From Ephydatia muelleri (taxonomy: Eukaryota > Porifera > Demospongiae > Spongillida > Spongillidae): a stretch of DNA of 64,000 nucleotides. Each line of letters starts with the position of its first letter. The first letter of the stretch is position 1. Below the pieces are notes generated by a model, which saw only the letters and a list, made by a program, of their open reading frames with translations, was not told where the DNA came from and did not search any database. Made by a program: the position numbers and the translations under genes. The DNA is taken from NCBI GenBank assembly GCA_013339895.1, contig JABACO010000020.1, positions 4,040,049 to 4,104,048 on the forward strand, written 5' to 3'. Below are positions 39,701 to 46,795 of this stretch, in pieces.

Positions 39701-42697
39701 CTTGCTAACCTTGCACATGCTAATGGAAAAAAGAAGTGCAAAGTTGTGCTTGACTGCAAGTGGTGCTGGGGATATGCATTGAAGATGATAGGGGATATGC
39801 ATTGAAGATGATACGAAGATATTTTTATTTAAAAGTGGAAATAAACCAGTTGGATACAGGTGAAGTCCTTCACGCTACAACAGAGGCAAGATTGCAAGAA
39901 CTTGGAGATATGTTGCAAGATTGTGTCAATCTCATTTTCTTTATTGAAGGCAGTTGCTATGTCACATTGAGCTGTGTACCTTTTGCACTGTACTATCTTC
40001 TACAGCACCTTGAACCTAAACGTGGAGATGATGCGTCTATTGCTATTTCTTGTTCAACCCTTTGTAACTATGTTGTAGAAAAGTATCCCATCTATCCAGT
40101 TCACCACCTTGCTGCCTATCTTGATCCACGATTCAAGAATTTGGAACCTTTTGTTCAACCAGAGGAGCGTGCTGCAAAACTTCATGACATTGCAGAACTA
40201 TTGGAAGATCAAATACACACATTATGCAGTAATCAGCCACCCCACACCAGATGTTCCAGAGCAGCGACAAGAACCAGCTGAGGAGCTTCCAAGAAAAAAA
40301 GGCAAGATTAATATTCTGCAAAAAATGAGAGCTGATCATAGTGCAGCCTTGCATGCATCTCAGGCTTCAGTTTTATCAGTGGATGATGCTCTTAAGGAGG
40401 AAATGCATAGGTACAGTAGTGTACTGCAAATAGAGATTGACTCTTGTCCTCTCAAATGGTGGAAAGAGCATGAGGCAAAATTTCCTCATTTGAGCAAAGC
40501 TGCATGTAAAGTGTTGGCTGTCCCTACCACTTCTGCACCCAGCAGTGCATCAACAAGTTTTTTCCAAATCTACTGTAAGGAAAGGCTCTCACTTGGTGGT
40601 GATGTAGCCAATACCTATTTATTTCTGAGCTTTAATTCTAAGGCCAACCAGAGGAGTGAATAAATTGTTGGTTTGTTTAAACTTTTGTTATTCCGCCACC
40701 CATGATGTAACATTCATTATTGTGATTTCGTTTCAATCCTGCTTCTATCAGTTGAACAATTAAATGCCCCATCCGTGTGAAATCAGAAGTAGTTCAGTCG
40801 GGATACTGCGCTGCGCTTAGGCCTTGGTATCGATAAGCCTTGAATATTGAATTTTTTTCGATTATCTAGACGAAATGAACCGATAATAAAGAATCGTAAA
40901 TCGGTTGATGTCATATTGACAAAATTTAGATAATCGACGCATCGATTTAAGCTATTAAAGTATACCTTAAAAAAAGAGAATTATTCACTGCTTATGTCAC
41001 TGTATAAACCTTACTTTGCAAGATATAAGTCGGCAATGTAAGTCTATACGAGATGCCCTGGACTTAGTGTATGAGCTAGTTGGTCTGTTTAAGAATTCTC
41101 CCAATTCACGGGGAAAAAATGGGTCGAAGTTTATAAAGGATTTTAAAATCCTCTGTAAAATCATTGCGTGATTGAACATAAAAATCAGACACGTGTGATT
41201 TTTACTGTTCAATCACGTAATGACTCCAAAATGCTTTTTTTTTCCTGTGCAAATGTGAGGCCATGTTCGTACAGCTCCAACGTCAAAGCAATATTCACAG
41301 TCCTCACTTGAAGCCTTTATGTCCAACTACATGACTTGTCGTACCACTTCAATCAATGCCGAATTACAATTTATTGTTAGAGCATTGGTAGAAGTCAACG
41401 AGACGCACCGAGATGAATATGGAAAGAGAGCTGCAGGCTTCCATGCATTGATGGAAAAGTTTTCGACATTCTTCGGACTGAAGTTAGCTTATTCAATTTT
41501 TTGCGCATCCGAACAACTGTCGATAACCCTGCAAAGCATAAATACAACAGCACAGCATGCTACTATTGCAGTGAATGTCGCAAGGTCATTTTATAATAGG
41601 CAGAGAGATCCATTGGTTAAGGATGCTGATGGCAAAACAGAGCGGCCTGTTTTGCCCAGATACAGAAATCTCCCACGAAAAAGGTCAATGACGGGTCTGC
41701 AGAATTCAGGTTTCCTAATGTGGAGGAGCTATGCACACCACTATTTTGAATTGATGGAAAGCGTGTCAGGAGAACTAGCCCGACGTTTTGACCAGAGGGG
41801 TCTTAACCTGGCAACCCAGTTTGAACGTATCATTATTGATTCGTGCAACGGTACGGCATGTGAAAAACCACAGGAAATAATGGATTTATATGCCAGAGAC
41901 CTGGATATTGAGCGCTTAAAGCAACAACTTTCCATGCTTCCAGACCTCATTAAGACTACTCCTTTGGGAGGCATGCTGATTAAAAAGGTAACCACAGTTT
42001 GAACTGTATGCGACATTCTTAACACATCAGAAGTAATAAAATATACATGTTTTCTGAAGTACACTCATTTTTACTACTCTTCTTGACTTTGCCAGTAACA
42101 TCAGCCACTGCAGAATGAACATTTTCAGTCTTTCGGCAATTAAAGACCTACTTGAGGTCCACAATGTCCCAGGAGAGATTAAATAATGTTATGTTACCTC
42201 ATGTGTATAAAGACCTTGTTGATTGCCTGGATCTCAGTGACATAGCGCAGAAGTTTTGTTCTTCAAATGAGAGAAGTGCCTTTTTTGGACAATTTTAGTA
42301 ACCAAGCTAAATACACTAATTTGTATATTAAATTTTTTCATTCATGGATAATTTTTTAAAATTTAAATCAAAAAGTTGGACCCCCCAATCCTATAATCGT
42401 TCTTACGCCACTGATTACTAGTATATGTACATGTATCTGTAGCGCGTGCAAACCTGTGTACGGCATATCCGCTTAGGTGATTTTCATTCGTGCAGCTGTC
42501 TGCCAGGCCAGGGGCGCCAAAAACTAACACAGTGTAGAGAAATACTCACACTCGCAACTTTCAGGTCCATTGGAGAGATTTGGGGGGGGTAGTCGACCCA
42601 ATGCATCGCAGCTGCACATCACCGCCTACGCTTGCAAGCGTAGCGGTGATGTTATCCACCCGCAGCTGCGATGCATTGGGACTGGGCACGAGACTGT

Positions 42698-42729
<32 letters not shown>

Positions 42730-43038
42730 GATAAACAATGGCCACGCTGAGGCGGCCCCACCCTCTCGACCCTTTTATAATTAAATTCTAATATCTATCT
42801 ATCCCTGCAATGCGCCGACAAACCAGCGAGCTCCAAATACCTTAGGATTGAGGTTGTTTTCGATAAGCTCGGTCCTGCCCACTTTAGTCCATTCCACTTC
42901 CCGTCCTCTGCAGTACAGAAACACCACGGGGTCACTTTTAGAAAAGTGGTCCAAGTTTTTAAGTTTGGAGCACGAGACAGACAGCTCCACTTTAGAGCTT
43001 AGGTTGCTACTAGGAGGAGGAAACGACTGAGCGGCCAT
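10800..43038 (-). CDS. Copine, tandem copy 2, 15-exon model
   Basis: Exons on the minus strand: 42841-43038, 27418-27607, 27148-27260, 26897-26991, 26725-26811, 26318-26380, 26115-26204, 25751-25829, 25562-25618, 20705-20878, 20280-20429, 19503-19613, 19218-19340, 18165-18255 and 10800-10840. They total 1662 nt, which is 553 residues plus TAA, the usual copine size. C2A lies at about 10-130, C2B at 145-260 and VWA at 285-515. The VWA metal site is DFTGSNG plus TDG, with [25 protein letters not shown] and [10 protein letters not shown] as copine hallmarks. Predicted role: calcium-triggered binding of cytosolic protein to acidic membranes. No stop or frameshift is seen in any exon. Intron 1 (15.2 kb), intron 9 (4.7 kb) and intron 14 (7.3 kb) are full of transposons. 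The last two exon borders are least certain: a second donor (CAT|GTGAGT) would make a stop at the junction, and without splicing the retroelement would interrupt the reading frame. Confidence 0.9.
11054..11186 (-). repeat. 3' LTR of the gypsy element
   Basis: 133 bp, TGTAATG...CATTACA with 7-bp inverted ends. Read in element orientation it contains CCCTTATATAGG, a TATA-like box. It is the intact reference for the split 5' LTR. Confidence 0.9.
11187..11202 (-). promoter_or_regulatory. Polypurine tract of the gypsy element
   Basis: On the minus strand AAACTGAAGGGGGAAT directly precedes the 3' LTR. Purine tracts at this place prime plus-strand DNA synthesis in LTR retrotransposons. Confidence 0.7.
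11242..13689 (-). CDS. Gypsy pol: RT (3' part), RNase H, integrase
   Basis: An 815-codon ORF. It opens inside the reverse transcriptase fingers/palm with the catalytic [11 protein letters not shown]. It continues through the connection ([16 protein letters not shown]) and RNase H ([19 protein letters not shown]). The integrase has an HHCC zinc site ([11 protein letters not shown]...CDHCQRR) and a D,D,E core ([29 protein letters not shown]). It ends with an acidic tail and a basic PQRIRNLP motif. The ORF overlaps the upstream pol frame by 32 bp in another frame, so one frame change splits the RT. All catalytic residues of this half are present. Confidence 0.93.
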   Translation of the reverse strand: MECVLAGLTFEQCLIYLDDIVVFSATFPQHLERLRTVFEHLAHAGLKLKPNKCHFARSEIRYLGHIVSRDGVKADPEKLRAITSYPIPRDVKELRQFLGLANYYRRFIEGYSVIAEPLHKLTRKSAAGYKWTDECGRAFLALQQRLVSPPILAYPQFAHKFTLATDASDSALGGILSQVINGQERVISYWSRQLNKAERNYSTVEREALAVVAAVKEFYPYLYGRPFTLYTDHNPLTSLHGLKDTGGRLTRWLLYLQQFDMIVLYRPGRNNGNADGLSRPPEIYREQVSEVYGITCSVEDSEMLRQEQAKDAYTSEIIQKLQEGKHSAKLDDFLLEDGILVRQLKTSTCSNPYKQVVVPIALRQTILEQLHNNAGHLGIHKTFEKVKERFFWPGYEQDVKDAVQQCDHCQRRNHPIPKHQAPIGTISSEYPFQKISWDIMGPLPATTRGHKYILVVTDLFSKWVEAFPLVKTDSLTLAKVLVEEVVCRYGVPQCLHSDQGANLVSDVIQSLCILLGIQRTQTTAYHPQGNGQVERFNRTLEAMLSKVVTENQKDWDDHLQSVLFAYRTAIHESTGYTPFLVMFGHSPSLPVDVMLGRVQHLKKKLPQYVQNVQRSLKDTLSSVRQHLDAAHQRQKLSADRSSTGESTFQVGDIVWLYIPAVKTGLSRKLSSLWRGPYTILDKVTAVNYKIQLIGGTKCQTVHSNRLKLYNGHPEPISRTEKNVGHSRPDQPDVASGHVMVEEEDGEEEDMIQEEAIREDVEEALVHGEEEAIIQEGPITNEDESGEDIGPEEEQIEISLPVKRYPQRIRNLPVRL
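13658..14692 (-). CDS. Gypsy pol: end of protease and N-terminal RT
   Basis: A 344-codon ORF in a different frame from its neighbours. The first part is a linker after the protease (AKHGAVIDC). RT begins at about residue 190 with [20 protein letters not shown], then [27 protein letters not shown] (first catalytic Asp) and [14 protein letters not shown]. It ends just before the YLDD motif, which sits in the next frame. The break is inside the RT core, so it is a damaging frameshift and not a normal programmed site. Confidence 0.88.
   Translation of the reverse strand: MAKHGAVIDCVKNSLSLTSGSAYLQLHETKKPVSDIVAVVSVSETVQISARSKGFVRGTVTHPGIKAGQEGLVEPKYKGQGRLLVARSLNTVDPQNEVPIQVINTGHEPITLYSGMSIASFSSSVEIMSVSDKQHSPDNMQGDGMPDVDLAGANLSPSQKHDLNRLIWEFRDLFVSEGGCTGRTSVIKHTIRTEGSPIRQPLRRIPFVLQDTVKTEIKKMLQQGVIRKSCSPWSSPVVMIKKKDGAWRFCIDFRKVNSVTHKDAYPLPRIDETLESLSGSQYFTTLDLASGYWQVEVSESDKEKTAFSTRDGHYEFNVMPFGLTNAPATFQRLMHGMCSGWAHI
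14671..15093 (-). CDS. Gypsy retropepsin-like aspartic protease
   Basis: A 140-codon ORF with the aspartic protease signature [12 protein letters not shown]. The usual second signature (DCLLG) comes at about residue 130. It then shifts frame at about 14690 into the next ORF. It would cleave the Gag-Pol polyprotein. The start is arbitrary, since the frame is probably joined to gag in an intact element. Confidence 0.8.
   Translation of the reverse strand: MARRDTYVETALMAGKETRGVVSDREEERSDMTSLKVCGVNFTTLQVQGMLAGRPLGFLIDSGAAVSVVTYGVLPSSIRAEISNVAPIAIGANGSPLDVVGRVNIEITMDTFCTNHSFIVVQKLTVDCLLGWTFWLSTGQ
15127..15702 (-). CDS. Gypsy gag (capsid region), frame-broken
   Basis: 191 codons of a capsid-like Gag ([22 protein letters not shown]). 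No ATG exists in this frame; an ATG 40 bp upstream is in another frame, so one base change separates them. Near 15120 the frame shifts again, and the other frame carries a perfect CCHC zinc knuckle, [14 protein letters not shown] (about 15040-15085), before the protease. Gag would package element RNA. Confidence 0.75.
   Translation of the reverse strand: MAVAANKWEKEKELTVLPALLRGKLVEYYVSLEDEKKADPETLRKALMDRAGISKDPLASAKVFSERRQGEQETVTDFEGALKKLFKEAYPEETASTSGVLRQRFLTGLRSEITKHILLRGNPTTLDQAVKDAVSIERALAFEDGHRIAPVQAVRAKILSDTSGGTRSFRRRWIRCLKGWRGWRHVLERSR
15745..15766 (-). promoter_or_regulatory. Probable tRNA primer-binding site
   Basis: TGGTGGCAGCGGTGGGATGG lies immediately inside the 5' LTR. TGG at this place is the usual start of an LTR-element primer-binding site. 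The tRNA was not identified. Confidence 0.5.
16723..17211. other. Ambiguous coding segment inside the TIR transposon
   Basis: Both strands are open here (162 codons on minus, 130 on plus at 16754-17146). The plus strand just downstream (about 17205-17270) shows a zinc-finger-like [17 protein letters not shown] out of frame with the ORF at 17215, suggesting a decayed N-terminal part of the same gene. I cannot decide which strand was coding. Confidence 0.3.
17215..17889 (+). CDS. C-terminal part of a transposase-like protein, unknown family
   Basis: 224 codons, ending in TGA about 190 bp inside the right TIR. Features include [20 protein letters not shown], an acidic [14 protein letters not shown] stretch and a C-terminal [18 protein letters not shown] followed by a lysine-rich [13 protein letters not shown]. 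The AGYV block faintly resembles the region after the catalytic core in P/THAP9-type transposases. The KSKALRKN-type ending resembles repetitive unnamed proteins in cnidarians (recollection, not checked). The N-terminal half is missing or frame-shifted upstream. It probably belonged to the transposon's own transposase. Confidence 0.55.
   Translation: MRTSEAFLCVWKRFLLQAGCLTISSIFIQFVGHSMFKELVKTKYCSNTTAESSHGSDDLTHLEYNAIRYTAGYVPQALKKKVAKSHHSNKKDLLLCLDDLSMCDDDDPGSSADWIRAVDRGSLIHINNMTFELFLSMEQSIRRCVKAGQELGDARSQLKEDENVLFYWSILTANRSDDVATTILEMVVDLWITVQGFSLAGAWVEEYKITQKKTTQKSKALRKN
18636..18690. repeat. (CA)n microsatellite in copine intron 13
   Basis: Interrupted ACACAC/AAACAC tract within the intron between the last VWA exons. 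Confidence 0.85.
20153..20253. repeat. (CA)n microsatellite in copine intron 11
   Basis: About 100 bp of CA repeat with a few interruptions, lying 27 bp from the exon 11 donor at 20280. Confidence 0.9.
21546..21742. repeat. Poly-C run and (CA)n microsatellite
   Basis: A run of about 19 C at 21546-21564 and a long CA repeat at 21652-21742, both in copine intron 9. Confidence 0.85.
22785..22995. repeat. TCATT-rich 11-bp satellite-like repeat
   Basis: Repeats of TTTCATTGTCA and shorter TCATTA units fill about 200 bp. They split the decayed hAT in copine intron 9 into two coding blocks. Confidence 0.8.
24376..24780. repeat. 15-bp coding minisatellite inside the hAT
   Basis: About 25 copies of a 15-bp unit related to ATGGGTGTAGAAGGC. 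On the minus (hAT coding) strand the unit reads as MPSTP/MPSAP-type pentapeptides; on the plus strand as MGVEG. It inflates the N-terminal, presumably disordered region of the transposase. The matching block of copine copy 1 would begin just left of position 1. Confidence 0.8.
27693..30258 (-). pseudogene. hAT transposon, minus strand, in copine intron 1
   Basis: Broken ORFs in order on the minus strand: N-terminus at 29639-30060 ([14 protein letters not shown]), TTF zinc finger at 29195-29638 ([20 protein letters not shown]), and the central block 28792-29064 ([22 protein letters not shown]). The dimerisation domain is at 27693-27911 ([16 protein letters not shown]). The outer 5' terminus ends at 30258 and reads CAGGGCCGCCGAGAGGG on the minus strand. 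The other terminus was not found. Several stops and frame changes make it inactive. Seven-residue AIARND-like repeats near the N-terminus come from a short local duplication. Confidence 0.82.
30260..32615 (+). pseudogene. hAT transposon, plus strand, in copine intron 1
   Basis: Plus-strand blocks: TTF finger part at 30404-30628 ([30 protein letters not shown]), [12 protein letters not shown] at 30670-30700, catalytic-region remnants to 31100, an open 202-codon block 31135-31743 ([15 protein letters not shown]) and 31730-32230 with the dimerisation motif [18 protein letters not shown]. The two last blocks overlap in different frames. The right terminus near 32615 (CAGGGTCGTCGAGAG inverted) belongs to the same family as the terminus at 30258. 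A MITE sits between its stop codon and that terminus. The 5' terminus is absent. Confidence 0.8.
32305..32432. repeat. Fold-back MITE, 128 bp, TSD ATAT
   Basis: An almost complete palindrome starting GGGATCGTTTCCGAGAAAA and ending with its inverse, flanked by ATAT on both sides (32301-32304, 32433-32436). Inserted 3' of the hAT coding region. The terminus relates it to the MITEs at 44551 and 62520. Confidence 0.8.
32640..32896. repeat. Terminal fragment of another hAT-like element
   Basis: Ends at 32896 with CCATTTGCCCCGGCCCTG, the inverse of a CAGGGCCGGGGC hAT-like terminus. There is no coding sequence. Just beyond, at about 32920, unmodified copine intron sequence resumes: GCGGCCAGATATT is shared with copy 1 at about 3034. 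Confidence 0.4.
33840..34770 (+). mobile_element. LINE 3' end with C-terminal nuclease-like domain
   Basis: Coding remnant [10 protein letters not shown] and [10 protein letters not shown] leads into an open stretch 34030-34641: a degenerate CXXC...HHAVTC zinc cluster, HGGDVV-like, [42 protein letters not shown], and [13 protein letters not shown], ending at TAG 34641. The zinc cluster plus PAD...D pattern resembles the restriction-like endonuclease region of R2-type non-LTR elements (family inference). An AT-rich tail with AATAAA words runs to about 34770. It is 5'-truncated, as is typical for LINEs, and inserted in the outer hAT. Confidence 0.65.
35383..40965 (+). pseudogene. ZBED-type hAT nested in the outer hAT
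   Basis: Inserted between two adjacent coding pieces of the outer hAT (its ...SAIPV and HCLCHC... blocks). Starts near 35383 with a subterminal region of repeated ATCGAT/CGATAG words; similar words recur near 40830-40950. Coding: [15 protein letters not shown] at 35508, resumed after an insertion at 38364-38906. There a YWLPAKIL...WKVQW module precedes a BED-like finger ([10 protein letters not shown]...HLATKHP). Then 38979-39359 ([28 protein letters not shown]), 39760-40281 ([11 protein letters not shown]) and 40109-40663, with [20 protein letters not shown] of the hAT dimerisation domain. Multiple frame breaks. Confidence 0.75.
35553..38356 (+). mobile_element. hAT transposon nested inside the ZBED element
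   Basis: Termini are inverted 14-bp repeats (ATAGGCGTCCGCTC). Flanks TATGTAAG and GGTGTAAG are an imperfect 8-bp target duplication, and joining them continues the ZBED sequence. Transposase: N-terminus about 35708, TTF finger near 36170-36240 ([16 protein letters not shown]), ORF 36076-37248, then ORF 37245-38150 in another frame with [20 protein letters not shown]. It resembles the 52-kDa repressor-like (THAP12-like) hAT group. Lesions are few: one frame change at about 37245 and frame problems near the N-terminus. It is the best preserved and youngest hAT here. C-rich runs lie just inside both ends. Confidence 0.87.
41162..41222. repeat. 61-bp hairpin inside the outer hAT
   Basis: Arms 41162-41187 and 41196-41222 are near-perfect inverses around an 8-bp loop. 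It lies between two hAT coding blocks (40970-41100 and 41319 onward). Confidence 0.65.
42597..42728. repeat. 84-bp nested hairpin plus 31-bp G tract
   Basis: Outer arms of 19 bp (CCCAATGCATCGCAGCTGC, 42597-42615 and 42662-42680) enclose a second inverted repeat (42616-42652) centred on CTACGCTTGCAAGCGTAG. A run of 31 G follows at 42698-42728. Copy 1 has neither; at the matching place (about 3215-3240) it has only a short G-rich stretch. The cassette therefore arose in copy 2 after duplication. It lies within intron 1, about 110 bp from exon 1. Confidence 0.8.
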
Positions 43039-43054
43039 TGCAAAATAGTATTAA

Positions 43055-43062
43055 TGATGTCA
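43055..43062. promoter_or_regulatory. CRE/ATF-like site upstream of copine copy 2
   Basis: TGATGTCA, 17 bp upstream of the copy 2 start codon, matching the site at 3566-3573. Function is inference. Confidence 0.25.
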
Positions 43063-43640
43063 TAGTCCCTGTGTAAGCTAGTAATGTTTAAAATAGAAAT
43101 GTTACTGGCTTGGCATTGTGCACGTGCAGTACATTGTAATAAGTTACAACTAGTCCGGCCCCCGCAGTCCCTAAACTTCACACAGCGGATGGATTACATG
43201 TCTTTCAGTACTGATTTGAACACTCCATCAGGAATAGTACTCTACCTATATGCGGCTATGCCTGAAACTCGTAATGTAGGTTTGGTGGTTGCATTTGGAC
43301 AGCTCTCAGTATGAAGCTTGTCAGTGAAGTCTCTCAACTCGTTGTGTCACAAAGATGGAAAACCTCCAGTACGACAAATGAGAGCACGATCAACATTAAA
43401 TGCTTGATCACAGACACAGTGACGAGTTGTAATGAAGACAAGAGCATCATGAAATGCCCTTTGTGCAGAGTAAAACCATGGTCACCTATGGGTAGAGCAA
43501 ACCAAGAAGAGGAGCCCTTCTCTGCATTGACCCAGAGGAACACATGTTCATTCTGCTGTAGATGTCTAACAGAGCAACAGATTTGGGGCGACCTTGGTGG
43601 ATGGACAGTAAAGACGCTAGACGTGAGAAAACGTTTTGGG
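43063..43640. other. Upstream region of copine copy 2
   Basis: Homology with copy 1 upstream ends at about 43090. Open frames on both strands (43311-43769 plus, 43334-43708 minus) show no family resemblance until the LINE remnant at 43650. Promoter elements other than the CRE-like octamer are not recognised. Confidence 0.35.
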
Positions 43641-43649
43641 CCTCCTTCC

Positions 43650-44075
43650 CCTAATGCCCAAAGGTCTCTACTGCCAGCGGAATGCACACCCACCCCAGCT
43701 CCGGACACCTGGCATCATTTGTGGAATGTTTTCTACATTGTGCGGAATGGGCTGCTGCCCCTGAGATAGTACTGGAATCTCTTAACGTGGTGGGAGTGAG
43801 GGGTGAAGTGGCCGTTATATCAAAGGCAGCAGGCTGGCCTCTATCCCAACTTTGAACCAATATATCAGCTGGATGTGTGTTGATGTGATCTCCAGATAGG
43901 CCATATCCCACTTCAACCCATACAGACAGGTGAATTCGGTGGCAGAATTCGGCAAAGGTGTCCCTGAGGTGGTTATGACGGGTGACCACATCTCCACCAT
44001 GCCGGCACGAGGTTACATGGTGACCAAGAGGGTCAAGTACCGCTCCAGGTCAGAAGGGGCAAGAAGAAGCAGTTG
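43650..44075 (-). pseudogene. LINE 3'-end domain fragment
   Basis: On the minus strand: a zinc-cluster remnant (CPF, stop, PGAVLDPLGHHVTSCRHGG) near 44000-44060, then RHNHLRDTFAEFCHR, HPADILVQSWDRGQPAAFDIT and ELGWVCIPLAVETFGH at about 43660. The second zinc Cys codon is TGA. Homologous to the domain at 34030-34641. Confidence 0.7.
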
Positions 44076-44154
44076 ATGTGTTGAGGCCTAACTAACCACC
44101 TGATGGCCACTTGGCACTCTTCTGAATTATAACTATTATTATTACTAGCAAGCC

Positions 44155-44365
44155 TGCAGCATTTGACTGTTTGGTGACCTCACTGCTTAATTCACTCAAC
44201 TTGTTGGAAGCGAGAGTGTCTCAGGAGCAGCTGCTCATGCCTAAGAGATCAGTGAGCATAACAGTAATGATGGCAAATGTAGAGATCTAGGTTTGGTTTG
44301 TATTCCTTTGGTTGTTGAGACCTATGGTGCGTGGGGTCAAGAGGCTGTGAAGAGTTTTATATACA
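44155..44365 (+). pseudogene. LINE 3'-end domain fragment, opposite strand
   Basis: Plus-strand remnant KPAAFDCLVTSLLNS, then VSQEQLL and, in another frame, LGLVCIPLVVETYGAWGQEA. It matches the middle of the same LINE domain as 43650-44075 but in inverted orientation; a short ATT tract lies between the two. Confidence 0.55.
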
Positions 44366-44550
44366 CTATATTAAGAGTACAACCTATTGTACCCCAAGGC
44401 ACAACCTATTAGCAGTTAGGAGGGCGGGAGCTCCCTGGCTCTGGTAATGGAACAAACCAGGGCTATATTCAACTGGCCGTAAATTTCTGCCACAATTGCT
44501 GATTTAGCATTATTGAGTGAATCTCATTAAAAATTTTACTTATAATATTT

Positions 44551-44800
44551 GGGACAGTTTCCGCGAAAATTGCCCCACGGTTAAAATGTTATAAAAATGC
44601 ATCGCGTTTGAATCGCTATAACTTCCCAACGGATAACGCTATAGACTTCCTATTTTCAACACTTCATAGTGAAATGGTGTGGTATGAAGTATTGAAATTA
44701 GGAAGTCGATAGCGTTATCCGTTGGGAAGTTATAGCGATTCAAACGCGATGCATTTTTATAACATTTTAACCGTGGGGCAATTTTCGCGGAAACTGTCCC
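44551..44800. repeat. Fold-back MITE, 250 bp, TSD ATTT
   Basis: Both halves are inverses over about 115 bp: GGGACAGTTTCCGCGAAAA, then TTATAAAAATGCATCGCG, AACTTCCCAACGGATAACGC and a central region. ATTT flanks both ends (44547-44550, 44801-44804). No coding capacity. Confidence 0.88.
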
Positions 44801-44887
44801 ATTTGATTCTTGGACACTTGATTATTAAATAAGATATAACAATAACATCTACACACAGACATACAAAAATCAGTAAGATGGTGGCAT

Positions 44888-45615
44888 GTATGGCATGTAA
44901 TTCGTGCCAAAACGAAAAAAGATTACATTGCGTATATATTTTTATTTTATTGTTTTTTTTTTGTTTTTTTATTTTTTATTCAGGGTTAAACGAGAGAAAT
45001 TTCGAAATAACCGAGGCATAAATAGAGAAAATAGACATCGCGGGACGCTACACCTGGACTAGTTCCTCCGAACGTGAATAGAGGTAAGTATGTCCGATGT
45101 ACACAAAGCTCTTACTATGAGCAGCATCCACGCTTCCGTCTCCCGCGATGCATTTTCCCCCACCACGCGACTTCCTCTTCATCTCTCATACAGGCCTCCG
45201 CTTTAATTTGCGATGACTGCTAGTACGTGATTGGAACATACTAAAAGACGCCCGCGTTCCTTTGCCACACCCTTGGACATGTACTGCTATATAATAAACT
45301 AGCACAGGAGAAGAGTGCCAACACAGGGAACGAGAAACGTAACTGTGGCTGGAGAGTTAACACTTTGCAGTACTAACCCAGTCCACCAATCAAAACTACA
45401 GAACGCAACATGGGGTGAAGTGTATGTGTCATATACCATTTCTTGTAAACATGAGCATGTGATATTGTTTCAGAAGAATGATGCCAGTTGTAGACTTACC
45501 CAACTGATGATGGGTACCCAGACTAGTGTAGAATTAGGCTAGAGGCTTTAATTTGTCTGTCCATGGGGGGTTGATCTGCTTCTGCCAGTATATGGGTGTG
45601 GGTATGGTGCTGTAT
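44888..45615 (+). repeat. Left TIR of element A
   Basis: About 730 bp, the inverse of 52640-53385 with scattered differences. It contains T- and A-rich runs at about 44940-44980, a consensus splice donor GAG|GTAAGTATG pointing inward at 45084, and TGCTATATAATAAAC at about 45283. Confidence 0.85.
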
Positions 45616-45785
45616 GCATTGTAGGGTGTCCCAAAATACCTTTATCAACTTTCCATCACTACAGTAGCTTTGGAAGAAATTTGACATAAACAAATATTTA
45701 CCACATTACAGGCATGCACACTGATATTCTAGGACCTGGACAACAGTATTGGCCCTCACTAAACAAATGTTCAGCCTTAAATCAA

Positions 45786-46180
45786 TTCAAAGGTGGCTTG
45801 TAATCATGATGAACAATGGATGGCAAACCTTGATGCCAAACTAGAGAAACACTGCTGTCCATACAATTCCAGGGATACAAACCCACTCGACTCAGCACTA
45901 TTAGTACTTCCTCAGCTCAGCTGCACATGCTGTTGCTCTTGTGGCAACAATATATTTGTATTAAGCAGTGAAGCAACAGAGATGTCAAAACGGCTGGCTT
46001 TCTCCAATTTCAATCCATAAATAGAATGTCTGCTGGCATTGACTGTGCTAATCCCATGCAGAGCCTACTTCCACCTGGACTGACAACTGACATGATGACA
46101 CGATACTGCCAAGATATCTTTGAGTCTGTTGTGGTGGAAAATAGTATCATCCTCACATTTGTACATTACAGCATAATGTT
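45786..46180 (+). other. Unrecognised coding-like stretch in element A
   Basis: Plus-strand frames ACNHDEQWMANLDAKLEKHC...CTCCCSCGNN (45793-46020) and MSAGIDCANPMQSLLPPG (46030-46180) look protein-like and are preserved in element B (61333-61560 and neighbours, minus). The Cys-rich CTCCCSCGN could be a metal site. No family is recognised. Confidence 0.3.
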
Positions 46181-46795
46181 CTAAAGGATCTAAAAAGCTA
46201 CTATAACAAACGAAGTGCACACTGTGAACAATGAGGTATCAGACCTAGCCACCACTGGACATGTTCAAGGTCTAGGGCACACCTAGACCTATAGAGGAGA
46301 TTACAGAAAGCCAGCTCGAAGCATGTGGAGATGAAATAGAAAAACAGACGGGCTCTATCAGCTGGGAAGGATTGATCAAAATATAATTAACTAAAATCAA
46401 ATTTAATGTACATAAATCTTAACCTTTAATCTCCAGAGCCAAGTCCTATGCGTAGGACCAATATTTGAAAATTCATTATAAATAGAAATGCAAGTTTTTG
46501 TCATCCATTTTTTTACTGTTGTTTAATGTGTTTATCATGCTAAATTTACCAATTGTCAATCTATTTTTTAAATCACACCCTTGGTTACACGATGCAAAAA
46601 AAAAAAAGATGCGGTTCTTAAAAATGTATTATGTGTACAATTTAATTGTCACAGAAAAAAGTATGACAAGTATAACTTTTTGGGGATGTTTTATGAAGCT
46701 TGATGTGTGTGTGGTACTTATGGCAGTGTTCTAACTCTAATCGGTTTTGCCATTTTTACTGAAAACTCACTGTGTGTTTTCAAGATTTTGTCCAT

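Larger units (their letters stand above)
32965..42412 (+). pseudogene. Outer hAT transposon (ZMYM1-like), split by nested insertions
   Basis: Pieces in order on the plus strand: N-terminus about 33050-33264, TTF finger 33450-33740 ([15 protein letters not shown]), central region 34775-35380 ([15 protein letters not shown], then [10 protein letters not shown]), then 40970-41100 ([28 protein letters not shown]). An open 227-codon block follows at 41319-42002 ([31 protein letters not shown]), then the dimerisation tail 42090-42297 ([18 protein letters not shown]). The right terminus ends at 42412 as CAGTGGCGTAAGAACGATT inverted. Interruptions: a LINE 3' end (about 33760-34770), a ZBED-type hAT (35383-40965) and a hairpin (41162). 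An in-frame stop and frame changes are present. Confidence 0.8.

Noticed and set aside
42561-42761. Proline-rich ORF with an Ig-like sounding segment ([10 protein letters not shown])
   Set aside because: It is the translation of the G31 tract and the hairpin; no second strand of an Ig domain and no counterpart in copy 1.
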